This document shows positions 52,702-62,275 of a stretch of 64,000 bases of DNA, one piece after another. Under the pieces are notes generated by a model that saw only the letters and a program-made list of their open reading frames with translations, searched no databases and was not told the DNA's origin. Each line of letters begins with the position of its first letter. Position 1 is the first letter of the stretch. A program made the position numbers and the translations under genes. This DNA is from Spirosoma oryzicola (GTDB taxonomy: Bacteria > Bacteroidota > Bacteroidia > Cytophagales > Spirosomataceae), in contig NZ_CP089538.1 of the NCBI RefSeq assembly GCF_021233055.1, forward strand, positions 5,649,069 through 5,713,068, given 5' to 3'.

Positions 52702-52741
52702 ACAAAAAAGCATGACCTTGCGAGAGATCATGCTTTTTTGT
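52702..52741. terminator. Bidirectional terminator after the alpha-2-macroglobulin gene
   Basis: AAAAAAGCATGA and TCATGCTTTTTT form the stem, with T-runs on both strands, between two converging genes. Confidence 0.88.
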
Positions 52742-52755
52742 TTACTATGCTATTC

Positions 52756-53073
52756 TTATCTGGGCCCTCGACTACGTCCACCACCGCGATAACCACCATT
52801 ATTAAAGCCACTACGCGCATTTGGACTATTATAACGGGGGGATGAATAGTAACGAGGAGACGAGTAACGCGGGCGAACGACAACCGGCGGTCTTGTGACC
52901 ACTACAGGCGGACGGTAATAACCGTAGGGTCGGTAACCGTAGCCGTACCCATAGTTATAGTAAGGGCGAGGAGCATACCCCGGACCTGTGCTTACATAAG
53001 AAGGACCACAACTTGCCATCAGAACGACCAACAAACCAGCCGTCAGTAAAGGCATTCGTTTTATCGTTTTCAT
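52756..53073 (-). CDS. Tyr/Pro/Arg-rich small lipoprotein
   Basis: 105 residues. The lipobox LMASC lies near residue 22. The mature chain is low-complexity: YNYGYGYGYRPYGYYRPP, then VVV.RPP repeats, then SSPRYYSSPRYNSP, and a Gly/Arg-rich end (GGYRGGGRSRGPR). Such chains are probably unfolded and may bind the cell wall, nucleic acid or polysaccharide. I know no named family. A similar protein is encoded next to it. Confidence 0.6.
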   Translation of the reverse strand: MKTIKRMPLLTAGLLVVLMASCGPSYVSTGPGYAPRPYYNYGYGYGYRPYGYYRPPVVVTRPPVVVRPRYSSPRYYSSPRYNSPNARSGFNNGGYRGGGRSRGPR

Positions 53074-53178
53074 GATTTCTGTTTACTGTTTTGTTATTGA
53101 ACCATCTGTTTATCATTTGGTTCGAAAAGCTTTATTGACAAAGAACCTTTCGAAATCAGCGTCGGGTTACGCATCCAC

Positions 53179-53619
53179 CTACCAACGACGCCAGCCGTGC
53201 CCAGCCCATCCTCCGCGAGATCGATACCCATAACTAGGGTAGGGACGAACAATAACAGGCGCAGGTGACACTAAAACCGGTGGCGGAACGACGATAACAC
53301 GTGGAGGCACCACCACTACCGGAGGCTGTCCAACAACGGGTGGATAAGGTCGCCCATATTGGTCATAGCGACTATAAGGACTGGGAGCAGGACAATTTGG
53401 ATCATAGCCATTCCTGTTCGGGTATGTTTGTCCATAGCCGTTCGGATAATTTTGGTTAGGGTAATTTTGGCTATTAGGATACCCGTTTGGATAATTTTGG
53501 TCGTAACCGTTGTTCGGGTAGCTTCGATCATAACCAGGACCGTACCCTTGCCCAAAACTGACAGTAGCTATGCTTAACAAAAGCCCAGCTACTCCTGCAA
53601 TCAACCTTGTTGTTTTCAT
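53179..53619 (-). CDS. Secreted Tyr-Pro-Asn-repeat protein
   Basis: 146 residues. The signal peptide ends SFGQG, then six or more YPN units (NYPNGYPNSQNYPNQNYPNG), a PPVVVVPP-type proline/valine block, and an aromatic/basic end (GGWAGHGWRRW). The arrangement, Tyr-rich then PPVVV then an Arg-rich tail, matches the adjacent lipoprotein, which suggests a shared origin. Function unknown. Confidence 0.6.
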   Translation of the reverse strand: MKTTRLIAGVAGLLLSIATVSFGQGYGPGYDRSYPNNGYDQNYPNGYPNSQNYPNQNYPNGYGQTYPNRNGYDPNCPAPSPYSRYDQYGRPYPPVVGQPPVVVVPPRVIVVPPPVLVSPAPVIVRPYPSYGYRSRGGWAGHGWRRW

Positions 53620-53712
53620 CGCTATGGTAGGTTTTACCCAATTTACTCATTAGACTAAATTCACCTGCCAGCGTTTAATTGAAAACGGCTGTCATTCGGT
53701 TAAAGTATAATT

Positions 53713-53748
53713 AAAAAGCCTGACCGCATAGTTACGGTCAGGCTTTTT
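53713..53748 (-). terminator. Rho-independent terminator after the dienelactone hydrolase gene
   Basis: AAAAAGCCTGACCG and CGGTCAGGCTTTTT form a 14-bp stem with T-runs on both strands. Confidence 0.88.
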
Positions 53749-53769
53749 AGTGATCAGAAATACAACTAA

Positions 53770-54639
53770 TTAGGCTTTCAATTTATTTTTCAGGTAGCCC
53801 AGCGCCAGTTTGTACGCATCAGCGGCTGCTTCTTTGTTGTAAACCGGATTGCTTGGGTTGGCAAAACCGTGACCAGCATCGTACATTTTTACGGTTACTT
53901 TTTCACCCGCCTTCTCCATGTTTTTCTCGAATTCTTTTACCGATTCAGGCGAGATCCCTTTGTCCTGACTACCGAAAATACCCAATACATCAGTATCGAG
54001 CGTTTTTAGTTTGTCAACATCCTGCTCCGGACGACCGTAGTACATCACGCATCCTTTAGCCCGATTGCCTTCCAGCATGGCCGATTGCAACGACAGCATA
54101 CCCCCAAAGCACCAGCCGACGCTAGCGAACTCAGCTTTTGGACCTGCGTAGGCAATGGCCCCTTTCATAATGCTGCTAAGCCGGTCCTTGCTGGCTGCCT
54201 GCATCAGCTTTCCGGCTTCGGCGGGTTCGGTAGCCACTTTACCGTCATACATATCGACCGCCAGTACGTTCACGTCTTTGAGATCGTTGTAGAACGTTTC
54301 TGACTGCTGCTTAATATTGTCGTTCAGGCCCCACCACTCCTGGTAAACCAGAAGCCATTTATTGGAGGGCTTTTTTGATTTTAGCAGAAACCCATTAGCC
54401 GACTGACCGTCGGGTGTTGAGAATTTAACCATCTCGCCTGCACCCGTATACGTAAAGGGTAGGGGCGCTTCGTGCAAACGCTGGAAAGCTGGATCGGCAG
54501 CCATCGCCGACATATCATTCCCACTAGTGTGGCAGACAGGAATCGTTGCGGCTTCCTGCTTAGCCAATGGGAGCCCCGGAATAAACCAGGAATAGATCGA
54601 CATAAAAAAGGAAAGTCCAGTAATGAAAACGATTTTCAT
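53770..54639 (-). CDS. Dienelactone-hydrolase-family protein, probably exported
   Basis: 289 residues. A hydrophobic N-terminus (MKIVFITGLSFFMSIYSWFI) suggests export. The nucleophile is cysteine in GWCFGG, the acid is in FGSQDKGISPE, and the His is in MYDAGHGFANP, completing the Cys-Asp-His triad of dienelactone hydrolases. In such proteins the physiological substrate is seldom dienelactone; broader esterase or carboxylester roles are likely. It is separated from the metallophosphoesterase gene by a terminator. Confidence 0.85.
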   Translation of the reverse strand: MKIVFITGLSFFMSIYSWFIPGLPLAKQEAATIPVCHTSGNDMSAMAADPAFQRLHEAPLPFTYTGAGEMVKFSTPDGQSANGFLLKSKKPSNKWLLVYQEWWGLNDNIKQQSETFYNDLKDVNVLAVDMYDGKVATEPAEAGKLMQAASKDRLSSIMKGAIAYAGPKAEFASVGWCFGGMLSLQSAMLEGNRAKGCVMYYGRPEQDVDKLKTLDTDVLGIFGSQDKGISPESVKEFEKNMEKAGEKVTVKMYDAGHGFANPSNPVYNKEAAADAYKLALGYLKNKLKA

Positions 54640-54710
54640 GTGTTTGGTGATTGGTTATTGAAATTGTCGAGATAACGGAATGAGTAAGTGATTGGTTAGC
54701 ACCCGATACA

Positions 54711-54757
54711 CAAAAGGAGCAGATTGAGCGCTTAATGCGGCCAATTTACTCCTTTTG
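54711..54757 (-). terminator. Imperfect hairpin after the metallophosphoesterase gene
   Basis: CAAAAGGAG (54711-54719) and CTCCTTTTG (54749-54757) pair across a partly paired loop; the minus strand then reads TTTTG. A weaker terminator than the others. Confidence 0.5.
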
Positions 54758-54770
54758 ATTGTTTGATTGA

Positions 54771-56066
54771 TTAAGCTTTGATTAACTCGAAGATCGTAAT
54801 CTCGGGCAAAATACCTACCCGGCCTGGATAGCCGATGTAGCCATATCCTCTGTTGACGTATAAGCGCTGGTCACCTTCCTGATAGAGTCCTGCCCACTGC
54901 TTATAGAAATACTGCGCCGGACTCCAACGGACATCTCCCAGGTCAACGCCGAACTGCGCGCCATGCGTGTGACCGCTGAATTGAACGTCGATATCCGGAT
55001 ATTTAGGGCGCACCTCCGCATCCCAGTGGGTTGGATCGTGCGACAAAAGTAATTTGACCGGGTAATCTTCGGCACCGCTGTACGCTTTAGCGAGGTTACC
55101 AGCCCGCAGTGCCGCAGGACCAAAACCAAGGTTCTGAACACCAATCAATGCGATTTTATCGCCATTCTGTTCGAGAATTTTGTTCTCGTCCATCATAATA
55201 TTCCAGCCCATCTGTTTGTGAGCAGCTACGACATTCAGCACGTTCTGTCGCTCCGCCTGTGCGCTCGGCCAGGCTACGTATTTCCCGTAGTCGTGGTTAC
55301 CAAGCGTCGAATAAACACCTAATGGTGCTTTGACCTTATCGAAAATATTGATAAACTCATTTACTTCTTCGGCGCGGCTATTGACCAGATCACCGGTAAA
55401 AAAGACAAGATCCGGCTTCTGGTTCAGAAGCAAATCAACTCCTCCGCGCACTGCGGTCCGGTTAAAGAAACTTCCGGTGTGAATGTCCGAAATTTGAGCG
55501 ATGGTCATACCGTTGAAACCCGAGGGTAGGTTTTTCATCGGTAATTTGATCCGGCGGACGCGGTAATCGTGAGCGCCCGACAAGATTCCCCACGTAAAGC
55601 CAACCAAGGGGACTGCTCCAACAACCAAGGCCGTTTTCATCAGGAAGTCAGACCGGGAAATCGCGTCGGAGGGCGTTGTTCCATTCGGTGCAATGGTTTC
55701 GCGCGTGTTTTCGACCACTGCTTCCCGAACTTCGGGTTTGTAAAAAAAGGAAACAACCCAGCGGAAAAGCCGTCCAAGATCATCGATAAAAAGGATGAGA
55801 ACGGCGAAGATCTTCGAGAAGTACGGAATGGCAATACTTGCCCACAAAAACGTCCGTGTATTTTTTCCAATCGAATCGGGTGGCATGTACTGCAACACGA
55901 CGTATAGCAGCAGCGAAAGCACGGTGAAGCCCCAGAAAATGATTGTGATAATTCGCTGGGTGCTTTCAGAAGCCGAACGGCTCAGCGTTTTAATGGCCTG
56001 CCATACGTACCAGTCGATCAACAGCATGAACGCTGGCAGGGCAAACAAGAAGGCAGCACGATTCAT
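54771..56066 (-). CDS. Membrane metallophosphoesterase
   Basis: 431 residues. Four hydrophobic segments in the first 160 residues are followed by a calcineurin-like domain. The metal ligands are in ISDIHTGSF (D, H), GDLVNSR (D), GNHDYG (N, H), LSHDPTHW (H) and SGHTHGAQFG (H, H). The active site is expected on the periplasmic or cytoplasmic face close to the membrane, as in YkuE/LpxI-type enzymes that act on lipids or undecaprenyl substrates; the actual substrate is unknown. Confidence 0.87.
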   Translation of the reverse strand: MNRAAFLFALPAFMLLIDWYVWQAIKTLSRSASESTQRIITIIFWGFTVLSLLLYVVLQYMPPDSIGKNTRTFLWASIAIPYFSKIFAVLILFIDDLGRLFRWVVSFFYKPEVREAVVENTRETIAPNGTTPSDAISRSDFLMKTALVVGAVPLVGFTWGILSGAHDYRVRRIKLPMKNLPSGFNGMTIAQISDIHTGSFFNRTAVRGGVDLLLNQKPDLVFFTGDLVNSRAEEVNEFINIFDKVKAPLGVYSTLGNHDYGKYVAWPSAQAERQNVLNVVAAHKQMGWNIMMDENKILEQNGDKIALIGVQNLGFGPAALRAGNLAKAYSGAEDYPVKLLLSHDPTHWDAEVRPKYPDIDVQFSGHTHGAQFGVDLGDVRWSPAQYFYKQWAGLYQEGDQRLYVNRGYGYIGYPGRVGILPEITIFELIKA

Positions 56067-56114
56067 AAGATTGCTAATGGATATAGGTCAACTTGGTTGA
56101 CGAGATAATAGTTT

Positions 56115-56168
56115 AAAAAAGAAACCAGCAACGAACACGCTTTGGCTTTGGTGTTCATTACTGGTTTC
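56115..56168 (-). terminator. Terminator of the RND efflux operon
   Basis: GAAACCAG (56121-56128) and CTGGTTTC (56161-56168), continued inward by GAACAC/GTGTTC, form a long stem; the minus strand then has TTTTTT. Confidence 0.8.
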
Positions 56169-56186
56169 TTTCATAGAATCGAAAAG

Positions 56187-59100
56187 TTAGGCTAATTCCT
56201 CTTCCAACTGTGCTTTACGTTCCAGAGCAGGGTCTTTTTTGCCGAAGTACTTCATCCGGACGCGCTCATTGATCCAGTATAAACACGGTACAATCACGAG
56301 CGTAAGTACCGTTGAGAATGTTAGACCGTAAATAATCGTCCAGGCCAGAATATTCCAGAATACAGAGCTGTCGCCACCGATTACCAGATGCGGATTAAAG
56401 TCACGGAAAAGCGTCACAAAATCAACCGTCAAGCCGAACGCGAGCGGAATCAGACCAAGTACAGCGGCTGACGCAGTTAGCAATACGGGCGTAAGACGAA
56501 TCCCACCCGCATCAATGATCGCTTCGCGCAGGGGAACGCCCCGACCGCGCAACTCTTCAATAAATTCGATGAGCAGAATCCCGTTTTTCACCACGATACC
56601 CGCCAGCGCGATAATACCGACGCCCGACATGATAACCGAGAAAGACTTACCTGTAATCACAAAGCCCAGCAACACACCAATCAGCGACAGCAGGATGGTT
56701 ACGAAAATAATCAGCGGCTTGACGACGGAGTTGAACTGGGTCGCGAGAATCAGGTAAATCAATAGGATAGCGATACCAAAAGCTGAAACCAGGAAGTTCA
56801 TCGACTCCTGCTGATCTTCCTGTTCACCACCCATCTTAATGGTGTAGCCATTCGGTACTTCCATTTCCTGCACAACATTCTGAATCTGAGCCACAATTTC
56901 GTTCGCGTTGTAACCCGGCACTACATCGGAACTTAACGTAACGATCCGCTCCTGATTTTTGCGGTTGATCTGGCTGAATGTTGTCGAATAGTTGATGTTT
57001 GCCACTGACGTGATCGGAACCTGCCGTAATTGTCCACCCGCTGCCATGTCGCGGTATACGATGTTCAAACTCAGGAGCCGGTCAATCTGGCTACGGTCAT
57101 CCGGTTTCAGACGAACCATGATTGGATATTCGTCTTTCGCATCCCGGAACTTCGACACTTCCAGCCCGAATAACGCCGTACGAATCGCCAAAGCGACCTG
57201 ACCCGACGAAATACCTTCCCGTTCGGCTTTGTCGCGATTGATATCGACGACAATTTCGGGCTTGTTCGTGATCAGATCCGATTTCAACTGGTCGATTCCT
57301 TTGATACCCGCCTGACTGATTTTCTGCCGAACTTTCGTTTCCAGCGTTCTCAGTTCGTTGAAATCGTCACCGGCTATTTCGATAGCGATTGGCTTACCCG
57401 TTGGTGGTCCGTTGGCTTCGCGTTCTACCGAAATCTCCGTACCAGGAATGCCGTTCATCGCTACCCGGACTTTAGCCAACAGCGAATCCGTCGAAATGCC
57501 TTCCCGCTCTTCGTTACCTTTGAACGCAATGGTCACCTTCGATTTTTGTGGCGTAGCGGCCCGGTCGGGGTTTTGCGGATCACCCGCGTTTTTACCGACA
57601 TTGGAAATTACCGAGTTGACAATATCCGTCGCGTGGTTCTGGTCGAGGACTTTAAACACCCGTTTCTCGATTACTTTCGTTACCGAATCCGTTACGCGAG
57701 CGTCGGTACCTACCGGCATTACGTTATAGACGTAGATATAGTCTGGCTCTCCGCTGGGAAAGAAAATAACTTTGGGCTGCGCAATACCGGTGATAAAGAA
57801 AGTAGCAATCAGTAAACCGAAGGCCGCGATTACCGCAAACACAGGCCGCCAACCCGTCAGCACCCACGAAATAAGTCGGCGATAACCGTTTTTCAACGCG
57901 GGCAACAGCCGCTCCTGAAACGGTACAATCAGTCTTGGCGTCAGGACATAGTGATTGAAGACGTACAGGATGATTAACAGAACGAATAAATTGCCGATAC
58001 CCCGGTCTATGACGTAGCCGATACCGGCTAGTACGGTCATAATGATCAGTGGACGCTTAATTTCCGCAAAACTCTGCTTGTCTTCGTGGTTGTCATCTTC
58101 ATGCCGTTTCATAAACGTGACGGCAAAAACGGGGTTGATCACATACGCCACGAACAACGATGCAAACAACGTCAGGATCAGCGTCAGGGGCAGAAACTTC
58201 ATAAACTCACCGACAATGCCCGGCCAGAACAACAGCGGAAAGAAGGGCGCAATGGTCGTCAGCGTTCCCGAAAATACGGGCACAAACACTTCGCCCGCTG
58301 CCGCTTTCACCGCCTGTTTGATATCCCAGTCTTTGTTGTCGTTAAACAACCGGTGCGAGTTTTCGATAACTACAATAGCGTCATCAACCACAAGCCCCAG
58401 ACCAAGCAGGAAGGCAAACAGTACAATTGTGTTGAGCGTAAACGCCGTCCCGACTACAGGTCCAATTACCGGCATCAAGACGAAAGCGACCAGCGCCGAC
58501 AAGGGTACCGATAGACCGACGAATATGGCGTCGCGTACACCCATAAAAAACATTAGGACAAGAACAACGAAGATAAATCCCAGGACAACCGTATTGATCA
58601 GGTCATTTACGTTTTCGCGGGTTGGCTCCGACTGATCGGCGGTGATTTTCACGTCCAGTCCCTGCGGAAAGCGGGTTTCTTTATATTCCTCAATCGTTTT
58701 CTCGATGTTATCGGCGGCAGAAATCAGGTTAGCACCCGCCCGTTTGATCACGTTCAGGGTAACAACCGATTTGTTGTTCAACCGGGCGAAATCCTGCTGC
58801 TCCTCAAAATTGTCCGTTACTTCGGCAATATCGCCGAGCCGAACAGTAGCACCCGTTGCCGTTCTGATTTGCAGATTCTGAAGTTGTGTTACGTCCGTAA
58901 ATTCGCCCTTTACGCGGACCGTCCGACGAACGCCGTCAACATTCAGATCGCCACCCGATACGTTAATATTTTCGCCCTGAACCGCCTGTTGAATATCCGA
59001 AAAAGCGAGTCCCGCCGATTGCATCCGGGGTAGATCGACGTTAATCTGAATTTCCCGTTCGAGCGCACCAACGATATCGACACGACGAATTTCGGGCATC

Positions 59101-59621
59101 CCTTCGATTACATCCTGCAAATCTTCGGCGTATTCTTTCAGTTGCTTGAGCGAGAAGTTACCGGCCATGTTGATGTTCATAATCGGAAACTCCGAGAAGT
59201 TCACATCCTGCGCCGTTGGGCCTGCATCCAGTTTTTGGGGCAAATCCGGCTTAGCTTTGTCGATCGCATCCCGAACCCGCTGCAAGGCTTCTGCCGTTTG
59301 AACATCGGGATTGAACTCAACCAATATAACCGATACGTCCTGCAAGGCATTCGACTTAATTCGCTTTACGCCCGAAATCGACTTGAGCTGCTTCTCGATC
59401 TGTTTATTGATCGTGTTCTCAATATCAGCAGGAGCCGTTCCAACGTACACCGTATTGATGTACACCTGCGGAATCTTGATATCCGGGAACTGCTCCTTGG
59501 GTAAGTTATTGTAAACGAACAGCCCACCCAGCGTAATCAGGATCGTGAAGATGTAAATCGCCGTCCGGTTCTCAACGCACCAGTTGGTGAATCCTAAAGT
59601 TTTATACTGTTCAAATTTCAT
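56187..59621 (-). CDS. RND-family efflux pump inner-membrane permease
   Basis: 1144 residues, within the range of RND pumps and somewhat long because of a Bacteroidota-type insert between the first TM block and the second periplasmic part. NWCVENRTAIYIFTILITLG is TM1, and LGLGLVVDDAIVVIEN in TM4 carries the Asp-Asp proton-relay pair. The second half repeats the fold (GIVVKNGILLIEFIEELRGRG). With the adaptor and TolC protein it forms a tripartite pump. It is the last gene of the operon after tetR-tolC-adaptor. Confidence 0.93.
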   Translation of the reverse strand: MKFEQYKTLGFTNWCVENRTAIYIFTILITLGGLFVYNNLPKEQFPDIKIPQVYINTVYVGTAPADIENTINKQIEKQLKSISGVKRIKSNALQDVSVILVEFNPDVQTAEALQRVRDAIDKAKPDLPQKLDAGPTAQDVNFSEFPIMNINMAGNFSLKQLKEYAEDLQDVIEGMPEIRRVDIVGALEREIQINVDLPRMQSAGLAFSDIQQAVQGENINVSGGDLNVDGVRRTVRVKGEFTDVTQLQNLQIRTATGATVRLGDIAEVTDNFEEQQDFARLNNKSVVTLNVIKRAGANLISAADNIEKTIEEYKETRFPQGLDVKITADQSEPTRENVNDLINTVVLGFIFVVLVLMFFMGVRDAIFVGLSVPLSALVAFVLMPVIGPVVGTAFTLNTIVLFAFLLGLGLVVDDAIVVIENSHRLFNDNKDWDIKQAVKAAAGEVFVPVFSGTLTTIAPFFPLLFWPGIVGEFMKFLPLTLILTLFASLFVAYVINPVFAVTFMKRHEDDNHEDKQSFAEIKRPLIIMTVLAGIGYVIDRGIGNLFVLLIILYVFNHYVLTPRLIVPFQERLLPALKNGYRRLISWVLTGWRPVFAVIAAFGLLIATFFITGIAQPKVIFFPSGEPDYIYVYNVMPVGTDARVTDSVTKVIEKRVFKVLDQNHATDIVNSVISNVGKNAGDPQNPDRAATPQKSKVTIAFKGNEEREGISTDSLLAKVRVAMNGIPGTEISVEREANGPPTGKPIAIEIAGDDFNELRTLETKVRQKISQAGIKGIDQLKSDLITNKPEIVVDINRDKAEREGISSGQVALAIRTALFGLEVSKFRDAKDEYPIMVRLKPDDRSQIDRLLSLNIVYRDMAAGGQLRQVPITSVANINYSTTFSQINRKNQERIVTLSSDVVPGYNANEIVAQIQNVVQEMEVPNGYTIKMGGEQEDQQESMNFLVSAFGIAILLIYLILATQFNSVVKPLIIFVTILLSLIGVLLGFVITGKSFSVIMSGVGIIALAGIVVKNGILLIEFIEELRGRGVPLREAIIDAGGIRLTPVLLTASAAVLGLIPLAFGLTVDFVTLFRDFNPHLVIGGDSSVFWNILAWTIIYGLTFSTVLTLVIVPCLYWINERVRMKYFGKKDPALERKAQLEEELA

Positions 59622-59710
59622 GGGAAAATGAGTTTTCAGTTTTCAGTCTATCGCTCTCAGCCGAAGTACCGCATGGTCCGGCATCCGAAAACGGTAAATT
59701 GAACGCTCAC

Positions 59711-60841
59711 TTAAAAATTGATTGGTTGTCCATCAACTAAATCCTGGTAACCGACCGTAACGAGCTGATCACCGGCCTTGAGCCCCTCCGTAACCGCGAT
59801 TTTACCACCGTACGATTCACCGGTTTTCACCGTCCGTGCTTTCGCTACTTTTTTACCACCTTCGTTCACGGCTACGTAAACCAACTGACCATTTTCCGTG
59901 CTCTGAATCAGATTTTGATTGATTACAATGGCATTGCCAACCGTTTTATCATTGATTTTCACCTGAGCCAGCATGTTCGGTTTCAGGCTATTGTCCGATG
60001 GGAGAGGGGCTTCGATGGTAAACGTCCGGCTCAACGGATCTACGGTAGTCGAAACGAAGCTAACGCGTGAGTTCAATTCCCGATTCAAATCCGGAAACCG
60101 GATCATAACGTCATCCCCTTTACGAACACTCCCTGAATACGTATCCGCTACTTTGGCAACAACTTTCAATTGCGACAGGTTAACAACCCGAACCAGTCCG
60201 ACGCCCGGCATAGCCGATTGGCCGATCTTTACGTTGACCTGATCAACAACGCCCGAAATGGGAGAGGTAACCGAGGATTGGCTCAATTGCGCATTAAGCG
60301 TCGAGAGACGACGTTCGAGCGTCTCTTTGTTGTTTTTAGCCTGTAAGTATTGAATCTCGGTACCGATCTGCTGTTTCCAGAGCGCAGCCTGTTTTTCGTA
60401 CACAGTGCTGGCCAGCGATAACTGCGTTTTTACTTCGGCAATTGATTCGCGTAGAAGCTGGTCATCTACTTTAGCAATGACTGAACCAGCGCGTACATTA
60501 TCGCCTTCTTTGACATACACCGCCGTAACGACTCCGCTCGATTTTGGCGAAACCTGTACGTTGTTCTTCGCGTCGATTGTACCTTGTAGCTCAACAAAAT
60601 GACGGAATGTCGTCGCGGTGACGGGCGCTACCGTCACATCTTTAACCCGCGTAACCTCTTCGTTTTTCGGCTCAAGTTTAGCCAGATCGCCTTCCAGCGT
60701 TTTGATCTTCGCGGTCAGCTCCGACTCCTGCTTTTTGAGTTCGGTAAGTTCGTCGCGCTTACCTTGCACATCCGATTTTTTTTCCTGCGAACAAGCCGCC
60801 AACAGGCTCGTTGTTAAGGCAATTGCGTAATATACTTTCAT
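59711..60841 (-). CDS. RND efflux periplasmic adaptor, lipoprotein
   Basis: 376 residues. The lipobox LLAAC ends near C17. A coiled-coil segment follows (ELTEQESELTAKIKTLEGD-like, near residues 30-55), then the biotinyl-lipoyl-like hairpin (PKSSGVVTAVYVKEGDNVRAG), a second coiled coil and a C-terminal barrel-sandwich. It links the permease to TolC. It starts 48 nt after the TolC stop. Confidence 0.9.
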   Translation of the reverse strand: MKVYYAIALTTSLLAACSQEKKSDVQGKRDELTELKKQESELTAKIKTLEGDLAKLEPKNEEVTRVKDVTVAPVTATTFRHFVELQGTIDAKNNVQVSPKSSGVVTAVYVKEGDNVRAGSVIAKVDDQLLRESIAEVKTQLSLASTVYEKQAALWKQQIGTEIQYLQAKNNKETLERRLSTLNAQLSQSSVTSPISGVVDQVNVKIGQSAMPGVGLVRVVNLSQLKVVAKVADTYSGSVRKGDDVMIRFPDLNRELNSRVSFVSTTVDPLSRTFTIEAPLPSDNSLKPNMLAQVKINDKTVGNAIVINQNLIQSTENGQLVYVAVNEGGKKVAKARTVKTGESYGGKIAVTEGLKAGDQLVTVGYQDLVDGQPINF

Positions 60842-60889
60842 CGTAGATATTCTTTTGATAGCGTGTTATTGGGAGAGTGGGTGTAAAAA

Positions 60890-62275
60890 TTACTGTTGTC
60901 CAGTGTATAGTTTACCGCTGGCTTTATCGGCGTCTACCTTGGTTTGTAGGAAGTTGTAGAGCGACACGAAATAGTTGTTCTGTGCTTGCCGGAACGAATT
61001 CTCGGCATCCAAAACTTCAATATTAGAGCCGACGCCTTCCTGATATTTGATCTTGGCTACCCGCGCTACTTCCTTAGCCAGATCAACATTCCGTTGTTGG
61101 GTTCTTAAGGTTTGTAGGCTGTTTCGGAGCGTAACCGACGCCTGCCTGTTTTCCAGATCAATTGAGTTTTTCAGCAGGATGCTACTATTCTGTGCTTTCT
61201 GCAAGGCAAACCGTTTCTGCTGCGCCTGATACTTTTTCTGAAATCCATCGAAAACGGGTACGGAAAGATTAAGACCAACCGTTGCCAGATTAAACCAAGG
61301 CGAGGTAAACAGATGCTGTAACTGATTACGCCCCGTATTGTAGCCGTAATTGGCAAACGCCGACAGGCTTGGGTAATAGCGCTTGGCAACACTCTGGATG
61401 TCGAGATCGGCCAGCTGAATCTGCGACTGCAACGTCGAAAACTCAATCCGTTGATTATAATCAAACTGTTCCGTCGCGGGTTGCGCTGTTGTCCGTTCTA
61501 CCTCTTCGAAGTTAATTTCCTGAATTTGCTCGGTCAAGGCGATGTTATCGTTGATACCAAGGCCCATCTGAAACTTTAGCAGGTAATAGCTCAGCTCCGT
61601 CAGGTTCTGGACGTTCTGTCGTTCCGCTTTCAGGTTATTCACCTGAACTTCAAGCCGACTCACGTCAATTTTTTCGGCAAAACCCTGCTTGTTCAACCCA
61701 ACCGTATTTTGGTAGAGTGTATCGACTCTGCCAATGTTCAGATCCAGCAACTTCAATTGCTGTTCGTTTACGAGCACGCTGTAATAAGCTTTGGCAACCT
61801 GTTCTGCAACGCTTATTTTGGAGGCCATCACGTTCTTTTGTGCTAGTTGCCGATAGGTATCAGCCGCCCGCAGGCCCAACCGGTACGATGCATCAAACAG
61901 AAGCTGATTGAGAGTGCCCGTAAGGCTTCCCGAATAATTGACACCAAATTGTACTGGAACGGCAGGTGCCTCTGGTGAAGCGTTTTGATCGAAAAAGATA
62001 GCGGGCAAAAAGACGCGCTGGATAATCAAGTTATCCGTCATCTGACCGGCAATATTGACCTGAGGTAACGCGGTACCCTTTACTTCCCGAATGCGTGCTT
62101 CGGCGCTCAGAGCGTCCAGTGCCGAGTTCTTGATGTTTATGTTATGATCGACGGCAAACCGAATGGCTTCATTCAGCGAAAATCCCTGTCGATCCTGAGC
62201 TACCAATATACTCGAACTACTCAGCAGACTAAGCAGCCAGATCAGTATCGTCCGCCTGGTATTCGTTGTTATCAT
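60890..62275 (-). CDS. TolC-family outer-membrane efflux protein
   Basis: 461 residues with a signal peptide (about 1-26, ending SILVAQD). Two repeated helical-hairpin halves hold LNEAIRFAVDHNINIKNSAL and YQEGVGSNIEVLDAENSFRQAQNNY, the standard TolC-family motifs. It provides the trans-outer-membrane duct for the pump. The only ATG for a complete signal peptide lies inside the end of the tetR gene, so the two genes overlap by 47 nt. Confidence 0.9.
   Translation of the reverse strand: MITTNTRRTILIWLLSLLSSSSILVAQDRQGFSLNEAIRFAVDHNINIKNSALDALSAEARIREVKGTALPQVNIAGQMTDNLIIQRVFLPAIFFDQNASPEAPAVPVQFGVNYSGSLTGTLNQLLFDASYRLGLRAADTYRQLAQKNVMASKISVAEQVAKAYYSVLVNEQQLKLLDLNIGRVDTLYQNTVGLNKQGFAEKIDVSRLEVQVNNLKAERQNVQNLTELSYYLLKFQMGLGINDNIALTEQIQEINFEEVERTTAQPATEQFDYNQRIEFSTLQSQIQLADLDIQSVAKRYYPSLSAFANYGYNTGRNQLQHLFTSPWFNLATVGLNLSVPVFDGFQKKYQAQQKRFALQKAQNSSILLKNSIDLENRQASVTLRNSLQTLRTQQRNVDLAKEVARVAKIKYQEGVGSNIEVLDAENSFRQAQNNYFVSLYNFLQTKVDADKASGKLYTGQQ

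Noticed and set aside
53400..53540. CRISPR-like short repeats
   Set aside because: The repeats encode in-frame Tyr-Pro-Asn units of a protein, vary in length and lack unique spacers.
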